From JBGAPH01 sp046349955 (GTDB lineage Bacteria; Planctomycetota; Planctomycetia; Pirellulales; JBGAPH01), in contig JAXMBI010000028.1 in NCBI GenBank assembly GCA_046349955.1, positions 52,172 through 116,171 on the forward strand: a stretch of DNA of 64,000 nt, written 5' to 3'. The notes under the pieces are model-generated. The model worked only from the letters and a program-made list of their open reading frames with translations. It did no database searches and was not told the DNA's origin. The number at the start of each line of letters is the position of its first letter. Position 1 is the stretch's first letter. A program made the translations under genes and the position numbers. Shown piece by piece: positions 8,419 through 16,397 of this stretch.

Positions 8419-8726
8419 GGGTAGTGGTACAGTTTGGCAAGAAGGCGATCCGAAGGGCCCCCCCGGATTCTCCCTAGCCCCTCCCGCCCCGTCGGCTGGT
8501 AGGATGGTAGGCATGACGAGGACCAATCTTGCCATCACGCTTACCATTGGCATCGGCGTCGTGGCCCTAAGCTGGTTCAGCAGCCACCCGTGGTTGGCCT
8601 GGGTGTGGCTAGCATGGCTCGCCGCCTGGGTCTTTCTGATGCGGCATGCAATTCGCGCTGCCTTTCGCACCAAAACAGGGTCAGGCCCGGATTCTCGTTG
8701 ACGCCGGGCAAACTGTACCACTACCC
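8419..8726. repeat. 18-bp perfect inverted repeat flanking a small gene
   Basis: GGGTAGTGGTACAGTTTG at 8419-8436 is repeated as its exact reverse complement at 8709-8726. The pair encloses the 62-codon gene at 8513-8701 and is 308 bp from outer end to outer end. The size and single small gene resemble a miniature mobile element or cassette, but no transposase or clear target duplication is seen. Confidence 0.6.
8513..8701 (+). CDS. Small two-helix membrane protein (unknown)
   Basis: This 62-residue protein begins MTRTNLAITLTIG. It has a first hydrophobic helix (about residues 6-22), a short turn rich in Ser, His and Pro, a second Trp-rich helix (about 27-42) and a basic tail with HAIRAAFRTK. 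No family is recognised. AGGA lies about 9 bases before the ATG. The leader just before the start (GGCTGGTAGGATGG, about 8492-8505) closely resembles that of the next small gene at 8770, so the two are probably related or co-regulated. The gene lies inside the 18-bp inverted repeat. Confidence 0.5.
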   Translation: MTRTNLAITLTIGIGVVALSWFSSHPWLAWVWLAWLAAWVFLMRHAIRAAFRTKTGSGPDSR

Positions 8727-8769
8727 GGGCGAGAGTACTGGTGCAGCCGCCGGCTGCTAGGATGGGGAC

Positions 8770-8979
8770 ATGAAGACGCAATCCCTTCTGATCGTGTTCG
8801 CGTTTCTGCTTGGTTGCGCTATGCTCATCTTCGGAGGGTTGGGGAAACTCGGCGTCGTCCGGTCGCCCTTCGTCGCTGCCACCGGGATCGCCTGCATCGT
8901 TGGGCTGGGGCTGGCATTCGAAATGCGGCGACGGGTTGGCTTGAAAGCTGGCCCCTCCCGCCCTGGCAAGCGGCACTGA
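8770..8979 (+). CDS. Small two-helix membrane protein (unknown)
   Basis: The 69-residue protein starts MKTQSLLIVFAFLLGCAM. Two hydrophobic helices (about residues 5-24 and 34-50) are separated by a short loop containing GKLGVVRSP, and the C-terminus is basic. A cysteine in LLGC could suggest a lipobox, but the sequence reads more like a plain transmembrane helix. AGGA precedes the ATG by about 8 bases within a leader nearly identical to that of the gene at 8513. The two proteins share topology but little sequence. Function is unknown. Confidence 0.5.
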   Translation: MKTQSLLIVFAFLLGCAMLIFGGLGKLGVVRSPFVAATGIACIVGLGLAFEMRRRVGLKAGPSRPGKRH

Positions 8980-9052
8980 AGGATCGAGGTTTCGGGGCAT
9001 TGTGTGGCACGTGCTTTTCGCCCGCTCAACCACGCCGGCCAACCCTCTCACC

Positions 9053-9874
9053 ATGAAACTCGGCCTCATCAACTCCGCCTGGGTGCAGAGCGGGCAGCCG
9101 ACAACCTTTGGTCTACAGAAGACCAAGGAGTTGGGCTTCGACTGCGTCGACATCTTCACCGACCCGCTCACGCTCGACGTCCGCGAGCGGCGGTTGGTGG
9201 CCGATGAGTGTGCGCGGCTCGAGTTGCCGATCGTGTCCCTCTGCTGCGTAGCGGTGGGGCTCATCGACTTTAACGAGAGCGTGCGGCGGTTTCACCGCGA
9301 GCGGGTGCGGGCGTTTCTCGACCTGGCCTATGAGTATCGTGCCCGCAACGTGTTGCTGGTGCTGGGGGAATACATTTGGAACCGCGAGGTGATCGCGGCG
9401 GCCGACCAGTGGCGGTGGGGTGTCGAGGCGCTGCAGGCCTTGGGGGACCGCGCGGGGGAACTGGGGCTCGAAATCGCGCTCGAGCTCGAGCCGTTCTCGC
9501 TCTCGCTCTTGAACTCGGTCGACGCCATGCTCCGCTTCCTCGACGACGTGGGCCGACCGAGCGTGAAGGCGAACATCGACGTTTCGCACTTGGTGCTGGC
9601 CAACGAGCCGCCCGAGGCGGTGCGGCGGCTAGCCGGGCGAGCGGCCCACGTGCATCTCTCGGATTGCGATGGCCGGGTCCACGGCGATCTACCGCCGGGA
9701 CGCGGGGTCGTGCCGTTCGAGCCGTATTTGCGGGAGATCAAGGCCCTGGGCATCGACGGGGCGATTTCGATCGAGCTGGAATACTCCCCCGAGCCCGAAA
9801 AGATCGTCGAGTGGGTCGCCGAAGCCTACCGCGAGACCGACCGCCTGCTCCGTTCGGTGGGCCTGCGCGGGTAG
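9053..9874 (+). CDS. Sugar phosphate isomerase/epimerase-type TIM barrel
   Basis: The 273-residue protein belongs to the xylose isomerase-like TIM-barrel (AP endonuclease 2) superfamily. It begins MKLGLINSAW and shows the metal-ligand acids expected of the fold: a Glu in IALELEP, a His in NIDVSHL, a His in AHVHLSDCDG and a late Glu in ISIELEYS. Relatives isomerise or epimerise keto-sugars or inositol derivatives, but the substrate cannot be read here. The ATG at 9053 is chosen over an upstream in-frame ATG at 9002 because homologous proteins begin at the first beta strand. Confidence 0.8.
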   Translation: MKLGLINSAWVQSGQPTTFGLQKTKELGFDCVDIFTDPLTLDVRERRLVADECARLELPIVSLCCVAVGLIDFNESVRRFHRERVRAFLDLAYEYRARNVLLVLGEYIWNREVIAAADQWRWGVEALQALGDRAGELGLEIALELEPFSLSLLNSVDAMLRFLDDVGRPSVKANIDVSHLVLANEPPEAVRRLAGRAAHVHLSDCDGRVHGDLPPGRGVVPFEPYLREIKALGIDGAISIELEYSPEPEKIVEWVAEAYRETDRLLRSVGLRG

Positions 9875-9934
9875 ACTGGCGGAGCGGTTAACCGCGGCTG
9901 AAAGGCGGCGGTTGGTTTGAAGGAAAAACCCTCT

Positions 9935-10040
9935 CCCTGTGGGAGAGGGGAGGGTGAGGGGCGGTTGGGTAGGGGCAACGCTTGGCGTTGGTCTACCGGC
10001 CCTCACCCCGGCCCTCTCCCACGGGGAGAGGGAGAAATAC
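9935..10040. repeat. CCCTCTCCC intergenic palindrome
   Basis: CCCTCTCCCTGTGGGAGAGGG at the left and CCCTCTCCCACGGGGAGAGGG at the right are each self-complementary. Together with GGGTGAGGGGC and its complement GGCCCTCACCCC they form a nested inverted structure across about 100 bases. A related copy occurs at 63398-63428. It lies in the gap between the isomerase gene and the DCC protein, beginning 60 bases after the former's stop. Confidence 0.6.
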
Positions 10041-10058
10041 CTTGGTTTAATCAAAGTG

Positions 10059-11408
10059 ATGGAATCGTCTCGAGCTGCCGGTGGCTGGCTGACCCTCGAC
10101 CTGCGGTCGTTGGGGCTGTTTCGCGCGGCGCTGGGGCTCTCGCTGCTGGTGGACATCACGCGGCGGATCGCGGACGCCTTGAGCGAACTGCAAGCGACGT
10201 TGCTGGCCGCGCTCGTGCTGGCGGGGTTGATCGTGGCCTGGGTGGCGGCGGCGCGGTTTTTCTTGGGGCACAAGAGCTCCGCCGGCGAGACGCTGTGGAC
10301 CTGGCTCGCCTACCTGGTGGCCTACTACGCTTCGAGCGTCGAATCGCCGCCAGCCGACAAGGTGCTGGCGTGTTTGCTGCTCTGGTGCGTGGGGCTGCCG
10401 GTGGGCGCCCGCTTGTCGCTCGATGCGCTGGTGCGGCTGGTTCGTCCGCCTGGAGAAAGCCAGCGGCCTGAGCCGCGGCCGGCCGCGAACTACGCCCTGC
10501 TGGGGGTTGCGCTGCAGACGTCCGTAATCCTGGGCAGCTTGGCTCTTTCTGCGCTGGGCGGCGAGCCGGCTGGGGCGCCCCGCGCGTTCGGCTGGTTGTT
10601 GGCTGCGGCCGCGGTGGGGGCTTTCGCCGCGCCCTGGGCAAGTTTGCCGGGCTCGCTGCGCGCCGCGGCGGCTGCGATCGTGCTTGCTGCGCTCGCGTGG
10701 AACGTCTCGCTGCACGCCGGCGAAGCCTGGGCCTGGACGTTGCTGGCGGCAGCGCTGGCGTTCATCCCCGGCGACGTTTGGGAGCGGCTGGCCCTCTGGA
10801 CGACGCCGCGCCGGCCGCTGACCTGCTACTTCGACGACGATTGCGGCATCTGCCAGGCAGTGCGGCGTACATTGAGCATGCTCGACCGCGGCAGCAACAT
10901 TGTGTTCCTCGGAAACTCCGACCCCAGCGCGTTCCGCCATGCGGTTCCGCTCGAGCTGACGGAGCGGACGATCGTTGTCTTCGACGAGCGCGGCCGCATG
11001 CTGATCGAGACGCGCGCGGTGGCCGCGCTGCTGAGTGCGCTCCCCTGGCCGTGGCGGATGGGGGCGGCGCTCGGCATCGGCGGCCTGGCCGATCTGGCCG
11101 ACGTGGGCTATCGCTGGGTTGCCCGCAACCGATTGCACATCTCGGTGTGGCTTGGTTTGGCCGCCTGCGGCGTCGGTCCGCAGCCCGAGGCCCGGGTTGC
11201 GCAGGTATCGTCGCAGCTCGGCGTTCGCCAGCGCTCGGCGACCTGGGCGGCGATATTGCTGGCCCTGATGCTGCTGCGGGCCTACAACGCGAATCTCGCT
11301 GGGTTCGCCACGCTCCGTGCGCTGCCGGAGCCCCGGCATCTGCGCGCGTTTATGCAGTTGGGGCTGTTCGACCAGGACTGGCGAAATGTGGGGCGGGGCG
11401 CCGCCTAA
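10059..11408 (+). CDS. Membrane protein with DCC1-type thiol oxidoreductase domain
   Basis: The 449-residue protein opens with LDLRSLGLFRAALGLSLLVDI, which resembles the first helix of HTTM (gamma-carboxylase-like) proteins. Several more hydrophobic helices follow to about residue 245. A DCC1 domain then starts at CYFDDDCGICQAVRRTL with a redox CxxC. DCC1 proteins are predicted thiol-disulfide oxidoreductases. HTTM-DCC fusions occur in planctomycetes, but here the membrane part is short and the usual HTTM middle is not recognised, so it may be a reduced version. ATG 10059 is the first plausible start after the palindromic repeat. Confidence 0.65.
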   Translation: MESSRAAGGWLTLDLRSLGLFRAALGLSLLVDITRRIADALSELQATLLAALVLAGLIVAWVAAARFFLGHKSSAGETLWTWLAYLVAYYASSVESPPADKVLACLLLWCVGLPVGARLSLDALVRLVRPPGESQRPEPRPAANYALLGVALQTSVILGSLALSALGGEPAGAPRAFGWLLAAAAVGAFAAPWASLPGSLRAAAAAIVLAALAWNVSLHAGEAWAWTLLAAALAFIPGDVWERLALWTTPRRPLTCYFDDDCGICQAVRRTLSMLDRGSNIVFLGNSDPSAFRHAVPLELTERTIVVFDERGRMLIETRAVAALLSALPWPWRMGAALGIGGLADLADVGYRWVARNRLHISVWLGLAACGVGPQPEARVAQVSSQLGVRQRSATWAAILLALMLLRAYNANLAGFATLRALPEPRHLRAFMQLGLFDQDWRNVGRGAA

Positions 11409-11667
11409 ACGCCGTCCCGGTCGGTGCGCCACACTAACCCGCAGCGCCAGCAAGGGACGCAAGCGCCGGTTTGGCGCGCTGGCGGCCAGAGCCGCCCGGC
11501 CCGTGGCAGGTTCCGGCGGGGTTCCAGAATGGGGCTGGATTCGTCCCTTGCTGACGCTGCGGGTTGGTGTGGGACTCAAGCCCCCAACCCTGCTAGCACC
11601 AACCACTTCCGACCCGACTTTGGCCCTCTGATTGACGGCCCCGCCTTTCTCGCTACACTCAGCGAAG
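11409..11667. other. Non-coding gap with long inverted repeat
   Basis: The block AACCCGCAGCGCCAGCAAGG (about 11436-11455) returns as a near-perfect reverse complement at about 11547-11570, one mismatch in 24 bases once the flanking bases are included. The 76-bp element copy B lies inside its left half. No coding potential is seen; open frames across it read only through the repeat. Confidence 0.55.
11429..11504 (+). repeat. 76-bp interspersed element, copy B
   Basis: Matches the copies at 5418-5493 and 48186-48262 in the blocks ACTAA, GCAGCGC-AGCAAGGGACG, AGCGCC, GGCGCGCTGGC and GCCGCCCGGCCCG. It begins 21 bases after the stop of the DCC-domain gene, in the same orientation relative to the upstream gene as copies A and C. 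Confidence 0.6.
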
Positions 11668-11714
11668 CAACTAGCTGTTGTGGCCATGAGGGCATCTACC
11701 ACAACATCTAGTTG
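11668..11714. promoter_or_regulatory. Dyad (16-bp arms) upstream of nrdJ
   Basis: CAACTAGCTGTTGTGG (11668-11683) pairs with CCACAACATCTAGTTG (11699-11714) with one mismatch and a 15-nt loop. It ends seven bases before a TATAAT at 11722-11727. It may be an operator overlapping the -35 region or a regulatory hairpin. There is no T-run, so it is not a standard terminator. Confidence 0.5.
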
Positions 11715-11721
11715 TTCGGCA

Positions 11722-11727
11722 TATAAT
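11722..11727 (+). promoter_or_regulatory. Candidate -10 box for nrdJ
   Basis: TATAAT, an exact -10 consensus in otherwise G+C-rich DNA, lies about 165 bases before the nrdJ start. No good -35 hexamer lies 17 bases upstream; that position falls in the right arm of the dyad, which would fit an activated or repressed promoter. Confidence 0.4.
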
Positions 11728-11892
11728 TAGCATGTGCCTTGTGTTCGCCCCAGACGGCAGGTAGGCCGCTCGGGGAAGAGCCTCAATTCTTCGGGCTTCG
11801 CCACCCGAAGGATGGACTGCGGTAGTGTACTCGCGTATACTATCCCTGGCGTATGGATGCCCGATCCCACAGCCTCAGGAAGGAGCTGCTCG

Positions 11893-14886
11893 ATGGTTCA
11901 TGCTAGCGCGGGCGCGTCGTATTCGCCCTCCGCCCCCTCTCAGGTTGCCGCCATGACTCCCCCCGGCCGCCGGACCGGCCTCGAGATCGAACCCACCTTC
12001 TGTCCGACCGACGTCGCCGATCCGTTCGACACCGTGGAGTGGGAACTCCGCACCGCCGCCATTAGCGGCGAGGCGGGCGAAACGCTGTTCGCCCAGCACG
12101 ACTGCGAGATTCCCGCCTCCTGGACCCAACTGGCCACCAACGTGGTGGTGAGCAAGTACTTCTACGGCGAGATCAACACGCCCGAGCGCGAGCGCAGCGT
12201 GCGGCAGTTGATCCACCGCGTGGCCCGCACGATCGCCGACTGGGGCATCCAGGGGGGCTACTTTGCCACGGCCGAAGACGGCGAGCGGTTCTACCGCGAC
12301 CTCACCTGGCTCTGCCTGCACCAGCACGGGGCCTTCAATTCGCCCGTGTGGTTCAACGTCGGCCTCTATCCCCAATACGGGGTGAAGGGCGCCGGCAGCA
12401 ACTGGCGCTGGAGCGAAGAGACCCAAGATGTCGTTCAGCCGGAGAACTCCTACGAGTATCCCCAAGGTTCGGCCTGCTTCATCCAAGGGGTCGACGACTG
12501 CATGGAAGACATCATGGAGCTCGCCCGCAGCGAGGCCATGCTGTTCAAGTTCGGCTCTGGCACCGGCACCGACCTTTCGACCCTCCGCTCGCACCGCGAG
12601 AAGCTGGCCGGCGGCGGCCGCCCCTCGGGCCCCCTCTCGTTCATGCGGGTGTACGACCAGATCGCCGCGGTGGTGAAGAGCGGCGGCAAGACTCGCCGCG
12701 CCGCCAAGATGCAATCGCTCAAGGTCTGGCACCCCGACATTCTTGAGTTCATCGAGTGCAAGGCCAAGGAAGAAAAGAAGGCCCGCGTCCTCATCGAGAA
12801 GGGGGGCTACGAGGCCAACTTCAACGGCGAGGCCTATAGCTCGATTCTCTTCCAGAACGCCAACCTCTCGGTCCGCGTGACCGACGACTTCATGGAGGCC
12901 GTGCTGGCCGACAAGACCTGGGCCACCCACTGGGTGACCGACGCCGCGAAGGCCGGCCCGAGCTGGCCCGCCCGCGACCTGCTGGGCCGCATGGCCGAGT
13001 GCGCCTGGGGCTGCGGCGATCCCGGCGTGCAGTACGACACCACGATCAACCGCTGGCACACGTGCCCGAACTCGGGGCGGATCAACGCTTCGAATCCGTG
13101 CTCGGAGTACATGTTCCTCGACGACACGGCCTGCAACCTGGCCAGCATCAACCTGATGAAGTTCCGCCAGGAAGACGGCACGTTCGACTTCGAGCGTTTC
13201 CAGGCCGCCTGCCGGGTGTTCTTCATCGCGCAGGAGATTCTGGTCGACCACGCCAGCTATCCCACGGCCGACATCGCCCGCAACAGCCACTTGTTCCGCC
13301 CGCTGGGCCTGGGTTACTCGAACCTGGGCAGCCTGATCATGGCCAGCGGCTTGCCCTACGATTCCGCCGCCGCCCGCGGCCTGTGCGGCGCGATGACCGC
13401 GCTCCTGCACGGGGCCGCCAATCTGACGAGCGCCGAGCTGGCCGCCGCCGTGGGGCCGTTCGCCGGCTACAACGTCAACCGGCAGCCGATGCTGAGCGTG
13501 ATGCAGATGCACCGCGACGCGGTGGAGCAAATCGACGACGCCTGCCCGCCGTACCTGAAGCAGGCCTCGCGTTCGCTCTGGAACGAGGTGCTGCAGCAAG
13601 GCCGCAAACACGGCTTCCGCAACGCTCAAGCCACGGTGCTGGCCCCCACCGGCACGATCAGCTTCATGATGGACTGCGACACCACAGGCATCGAGCCCGA
13701 CATCGCGCTCGTCAAGTACAAGCAGCTCGCCGGCGGCGGCATGCTCAAGATCGTGAACCAAACGGTGCCCTTGGGCCTGAAGACGCTGGGCTACGATCAG
13801 CCGGTGATCGAGTCGATCACGGCCTACATCAACCAGCACGACACGATCGAGGGGGCCAAGGAACTGAAGGCCGAGCACTTGCCGGTGTTCGACTGTGCGT
13901 TCCAGCCCCGCGGCGGCGTGCGGTCGATCGCCTGGCGGGCCCATGTGGGCATGATGGCGGCCGCGCAGCCGTTCATCTCGGGCGCGATCTCGAAGACGGT
14001 GAACATGCCCCGCGAGACGACGCCGGCCGACATCGCCAGCGCTTACCTCGAAGGGTGGAAGCTGGGGCTCAAGGCCTTGGCCGTCTATCGAGACGGCTCG
14101 AAGGAAAGCCAGCCGCTCAACACCAGCACCGAGGCCGACAAGGCCGCCAAGAAGCAGGCCGCCGCGCCCCGGCGCGAACGCCTGCCCGACACGCGGCGGT
14201 CGATCACCCACAAGTTCAACGTGGCGGGCCACGAAGGGTACATCACCGTCGGCCTGTATGAAGACGGCCGCCCCGGCGAACTCTTCATCACCATGGCCAA
14301 GGAAGGGAGCACGATCGGCGGTCTCATGGACTGCTTCGGCACCGCGCTCTCGATGAGCCTGCAATACGGCGTGCCGCTCGAGGTGTATGTGGGCAAGTTC
14401 TCGCACACCCGCTTCGAGCCGATGGGGCCGACGAAGAACCCCGACATTCCGCTGGCTAAGAGCATCGTCGACTACATCTTCCGCTGGCTGGGGGTGACCT
14501 TCATCTCCGGCTTCCGCGAGGCGAGCCTCGGGCTGACCAAGGAGGAGGCCCCGGCTGCGGGAGACACGGAGACAGAGCGAGGGCCCGCCGCCAAGAAGGC
14601 TGGCGGGCCGAACGGCACGCCAGGACCGGCAGCTAAGACCGGAGCGGAAAAGGCGCCCAATGGCCGCATCGCCTCGCCGCTGGCCGCGGCCGAGGTAAAC
14701 GTGGGGCTGCTCGAGCGCGCCGGAGTGGCGATCAAGGTCGACGCCAATGGCGGCGGCGGACGCAGCGACCAGTTCGCCCGCTTCCAGACCGACGCGCCGA
14801 GTTGCGACAACTGCGGCGCCATCACGGTGCGCAACGGCAATTGCTACCTGTGCCACAACTGCGGCAACAGCATGGGCTGCTCGTAG
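11893..14886 (+). CDS. nrdJ: Vitamin B12-dependent (class II) ribonucleotide reductase
   Basis: The 997-residue enzyme reduces ribonucleotides to deoxyribonucleotides using adenosylcobalamin. The N-terminal region contains ELATNVVVSKYF-like sequence and FNSPVWFNVG. The catalytic barrel shows GSGTGTDLSTLR, then NPCSEYMFLDDTACNLASINL with the active-site cysteine, and PTGTISFMMDCDTTGIEPD. The C-terminus ends in a cysteine-rich tail with two CxxC pairs (CDNCG and CHNCG). AGGAAGGAG at 11878-11886 sits 6 bases before ATG 11893, fixing the start. No NrdR or NrdAB gene is nearby. Upstream are the dyad and TATAAT; downstream is an intrinsic terminator. Confidence 0.95.
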   Translation: MVHASAGASYSPSAPSQVAAMTPPGRRTGLEIEPTFCPTDVADPFDTVEWELRTAAISGEAGETLFAQHDCEIPASWTQLATNVVVSKYFYGEINTPERERSVRQLIHRVARTIADWGIQGGYFATAEDGERFYRDLTWLCLHQHGAFNSPVWFNVGLYPQYGVKGAGSNWRWSEETQDVVQPENSYEYPQGSACFIQGVDDCMEDIMELARSEAMLFKFGSGTGTDLSTLRSHREKLAGGGRPSGPLSFMRVYDQIAAVVKSGGKTRRAAKMQSLKVWHPDILEFIECKAKEEKKARVLIEKGGYEANFNGEAYSSILFQNANLSVRVTDDFMEAVLADKTWATHWVTDAAKAGPSWPARDLLGRMAECAWGCGDPGVQYDTTINRWHTCPNSGRINASNPCSEYMFLDDTACNLASINLMKFRQEDGTFDFERFQAACRVFFIAQEILVDHASYPTADIARNSHLFRPLGLGYSNLGSLIMASGLPYDSAAARGLCGAMTALLHGAANLTSAELAAAVGPFAGYNVNRQPMLSVMQMHRDAVEQIDDACPPYLKQASRSLWNEVLQQGRKHGFRNAQATVLAPTGTISFMMDCDTTGIEPDIALVKYKQLAGGGMLKIVNQTVPLGLKTLGYDQPVIESITAYINQHDTIEGAKELKAEHLPVFDCAFQPRGGVRSIAWRAHVGMMAAAQPFISGAISKTVNMPRETTPADIASAYLEGWKLGLKALAVYRDGSKESQPLNTSTEADKAAKKQAAAPRRERLPDTRRSITHKFNVAGHEGYITVGLYEDGRPGELFITMAKEGSTIGGLMDCFGTALSMSLQYGVPLEVYVGKFSHTRFEPMGPTKNPDIPLAKSIVDYIFRWLGVTFISGFREASLGLTKEEAPAAGDTETERGPAAKKAGGPNGTPGPAAKTGAEKAPNGRIASPLAAAEVNVGLLERAGVAIKVDANGGGGRSDQFARFQTDAPSCDNCGAITVRNGNCYLCHNCGNSMGCS

Positions 14887-14896
14887 GTTGGAACCC

Positions 14897-15126
14897 GTAG
14901 GTTATGCTTCAGCATAACTCGGGCCGATAACCAGCGCGGAATCGCCAGCTTTCAATCCGGGCGTCGCTTGCGAATGCGGGCGACGCCCGGTTTTCGTTCC
15001 GCTAGCGCCCGCTTCCTCGTAGGTGATGCTTCCGCATAGCGTCGCTGCCAAGGGCCTGACCGATGCCGGCGACTCCTCGAGCCCCGAGGCTTGCGCGCGG
15101 GGTCGTTATGCTGAAGCATAACCTAC
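14897..15126. repeat. REP (GTAG family 1) cluster, BIME-like
   Basis: Three palindromic units are present. A forward unit has GTAG at 14897-14900 then GTTATGC-TTCA-GCATAAC at 14901-14918. A degenerate forward unit is at 15019-15040. An exact inverted unit is at 15105-15126, hairpin first and then CTAC. A GTAG tetranucleotide followed by a short hairpin is the classical substrate form of RAYT transposases. The inverted copy ends 6 bases from the RAYT stop codon. The same arrangement recurs at 57531-57677. Confidence 0.75.
14957..14994 (+). terminator. Intrinsic terminator after nrdJ
   Basis: CCGGGCGTCGC (14957-14967) pairs perfectly with GCGACGCCCGG (14980-14990), an 11-bp stem with a 12-nt loop, followed by TTTT then CG. 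It lies 71 bases beyond the nrdJ stop, between two REP units, and probably ends the nrdJ transcript. Confidence 0.7.
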
Positions 15127-15131
15127 TTGAT

Positions 15132-15694
15132 CTACTCGAGGAGGTTGGCGTCGACGCCCGATAGGTCGGGCGGCGGATGGTTTGAGCAGCCCCAGTTCTC
15201 GGGATAGTCACCGCCGGCGACGTAGCGACCGAACGATGACCAAGGCCAATCTTTGGGACAGCGGGCGTAGCCGTGCTTCACCGGGTTGTAGTGGATGTAG
15301 TCGGCGTGGGCGTGCAGATCCTCTTCGTCGCGGATCATGTGCTCCATGAAGCGGGCTTGCCAGATGCCGCGGCGGCGCTGGTTGGCGTAACCCTGAGTCA
15401 CTTCCCGTTCGCCGCCTCCCCGACGTAACCATTCTGCAGAGAAACGGGCCTTGATCGTGCGCAGGCGCGTCGCGTAGTCGGCGTCGCCCGCCGCAGCGAC
15501 CAGATCACGTGGAGATGGTCTGGCAGGAGAACACTAGCAATCGTCTCAAAGGGCTGGGCGAGGCGGCACTCGCGCATGACCTCTCCCAGCAACCGACAAG
15601 CGGAAGACTCGGCGAACCAGGGCGACCGCCGAGCCGTGACCAAGGTGAAGAAGTAGGTCGCCCCCGGCACAAGCAGACGCCGCAGCTCCCGCAC
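15132..15694 (-). pseudogene. REP-associated tyrosine transposase (RAYT), frameshifted
   Basis: Two adjacent frames together make one RAYT. The upstream part (GTG at 15694) contains the HUH-type metal-binding motif in LLPDHLHVIWSL. The downstream part contains the catalytic-tyrosine region DYIHYNPVKHGYA and PWSSFGRYV. Adding one G to the GGG run (CCC on the plus strand, 15487-15489) joins them into a continuous 188-residue protein reading GDADYATRLRTIKARFSAEW across the break. RAYT enzymes nick at GTAG-hairpin REP sequences, and such repeats lie directly beside this gene. It may be a recent pseudogene or a homopolymer base-call error. Confidence 0.8.
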
Positions 15695-15718
15695 TTGGCG
15701 TCCTCTCGTCAGCGCAGC

Positions 15719-16132
15719 CTACTGCTCCCGCAGCACGTCGTTGAGCACCTCTTCCGACACGTAGATCGGCAGCTGCGGGTCGCAGGTGACCGCCACCGCG
15801 ATCGCGTCGGAGGGGCGGGCGTCGATTTCCACGAGCTCGCCGTCGTGCCGCACGCGGAGGCGGGCGTAGTAGGTGTGATCCTTGAGCTCGTTGATGATCA
15901 CGTCCTGGAACTCGGCCCCCAGATTCTCGACCACGCTCACCAGCAGATCGTGCGTGAGCGGGCGGGGCGACTGATACTGCTTCACCCGCCGATCGATGCT
16001 GGTGGCTTCGAAGATGCCGATCAGGATCGGAAAGGTGCGGTCTCCCTCCACCTCCTTGAGGTAGATGACCTGCTGGTCGTTGATCTCGCTGATGATGATC
16101 CGCGACAACTCCATCTGCACCGGCATGTTCAT
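15719..16132 (-). CDS. DUF151 / bifunctional nuclease family protein
   Basis: The 137-residue protein covers the DUF151 (BFN) domain: MELSRIIISEINDQQVIYLKEVEGDRTFPILIGIFEATSIDR, then TYYARLRV and the signature RPSDAIAVAV. Members have been described as bifunctional nucleases in plants, but the bacterial role is unsettled. The protein is compact, acidic and lacks a signal peptide. Its start is upstream of the broken RAYT on the same strand, with 24 bases between its stop and the RAYT start. The third codon is also ATG, so the start could be two residues later. Confidence 0.85.
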   Translation of the reverse strand: MNMPVQMELSRIIISEINDQQVIYLKEVEGDRTFPILIGIFEATSIDRRVKQYQSPRPLTHDLLVSVVENLGAEFQDVIINELKDHTYYARLRVRHDGELVEIDARPSDAIAVAVTCDPQLPIYVSEEVLNDVLREQ

Positions 16133-16397
16133 TCACCCTGAAGGCCGCGAGCCCACTGCGTGCTTGAAGCGGCTAGCGGCGGCAGCTCGAACGAGGGCGG
16201 CGCCTAGTCGCTCCTTCGATTATAGATCGGCGTGAAAGCGGGCCGCTAGGGTCGGGGCCGCCTTCGCCGCGGCCGCAGGAAAACATTTAGGCCGGACGAG
16301 CGAACAGATTCCACGGAGGCGCGCCGCCGCACGCTTGACAAGCCTCGAACCGTTCTGTTTGCGTGCGGCCCGTTCATGGGTCGAGTAGGTTAGTGGG

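Noticed and set aside
11424..11711. A 95-codon open frame after the DCC gene
   Set aside because: It reads straight through the 76-bp element and the long inverted repeat, with no ribosome binding site or conserved features.
11734..11892. Cobalamin riboswitch before nrdJ
   Set aside because: No B12-box-like sequence (GCCACTG type) or supporting stems could be found in the leader.
11875..14856. A 993-codon open frame on the strand opposite nrdJ
   Set aside because: It is the mirror of a well-supported gene in G+C-rich DNA. Its protein is rich in Arg, Gly, His and Val and has no recognisable domain or start signal.
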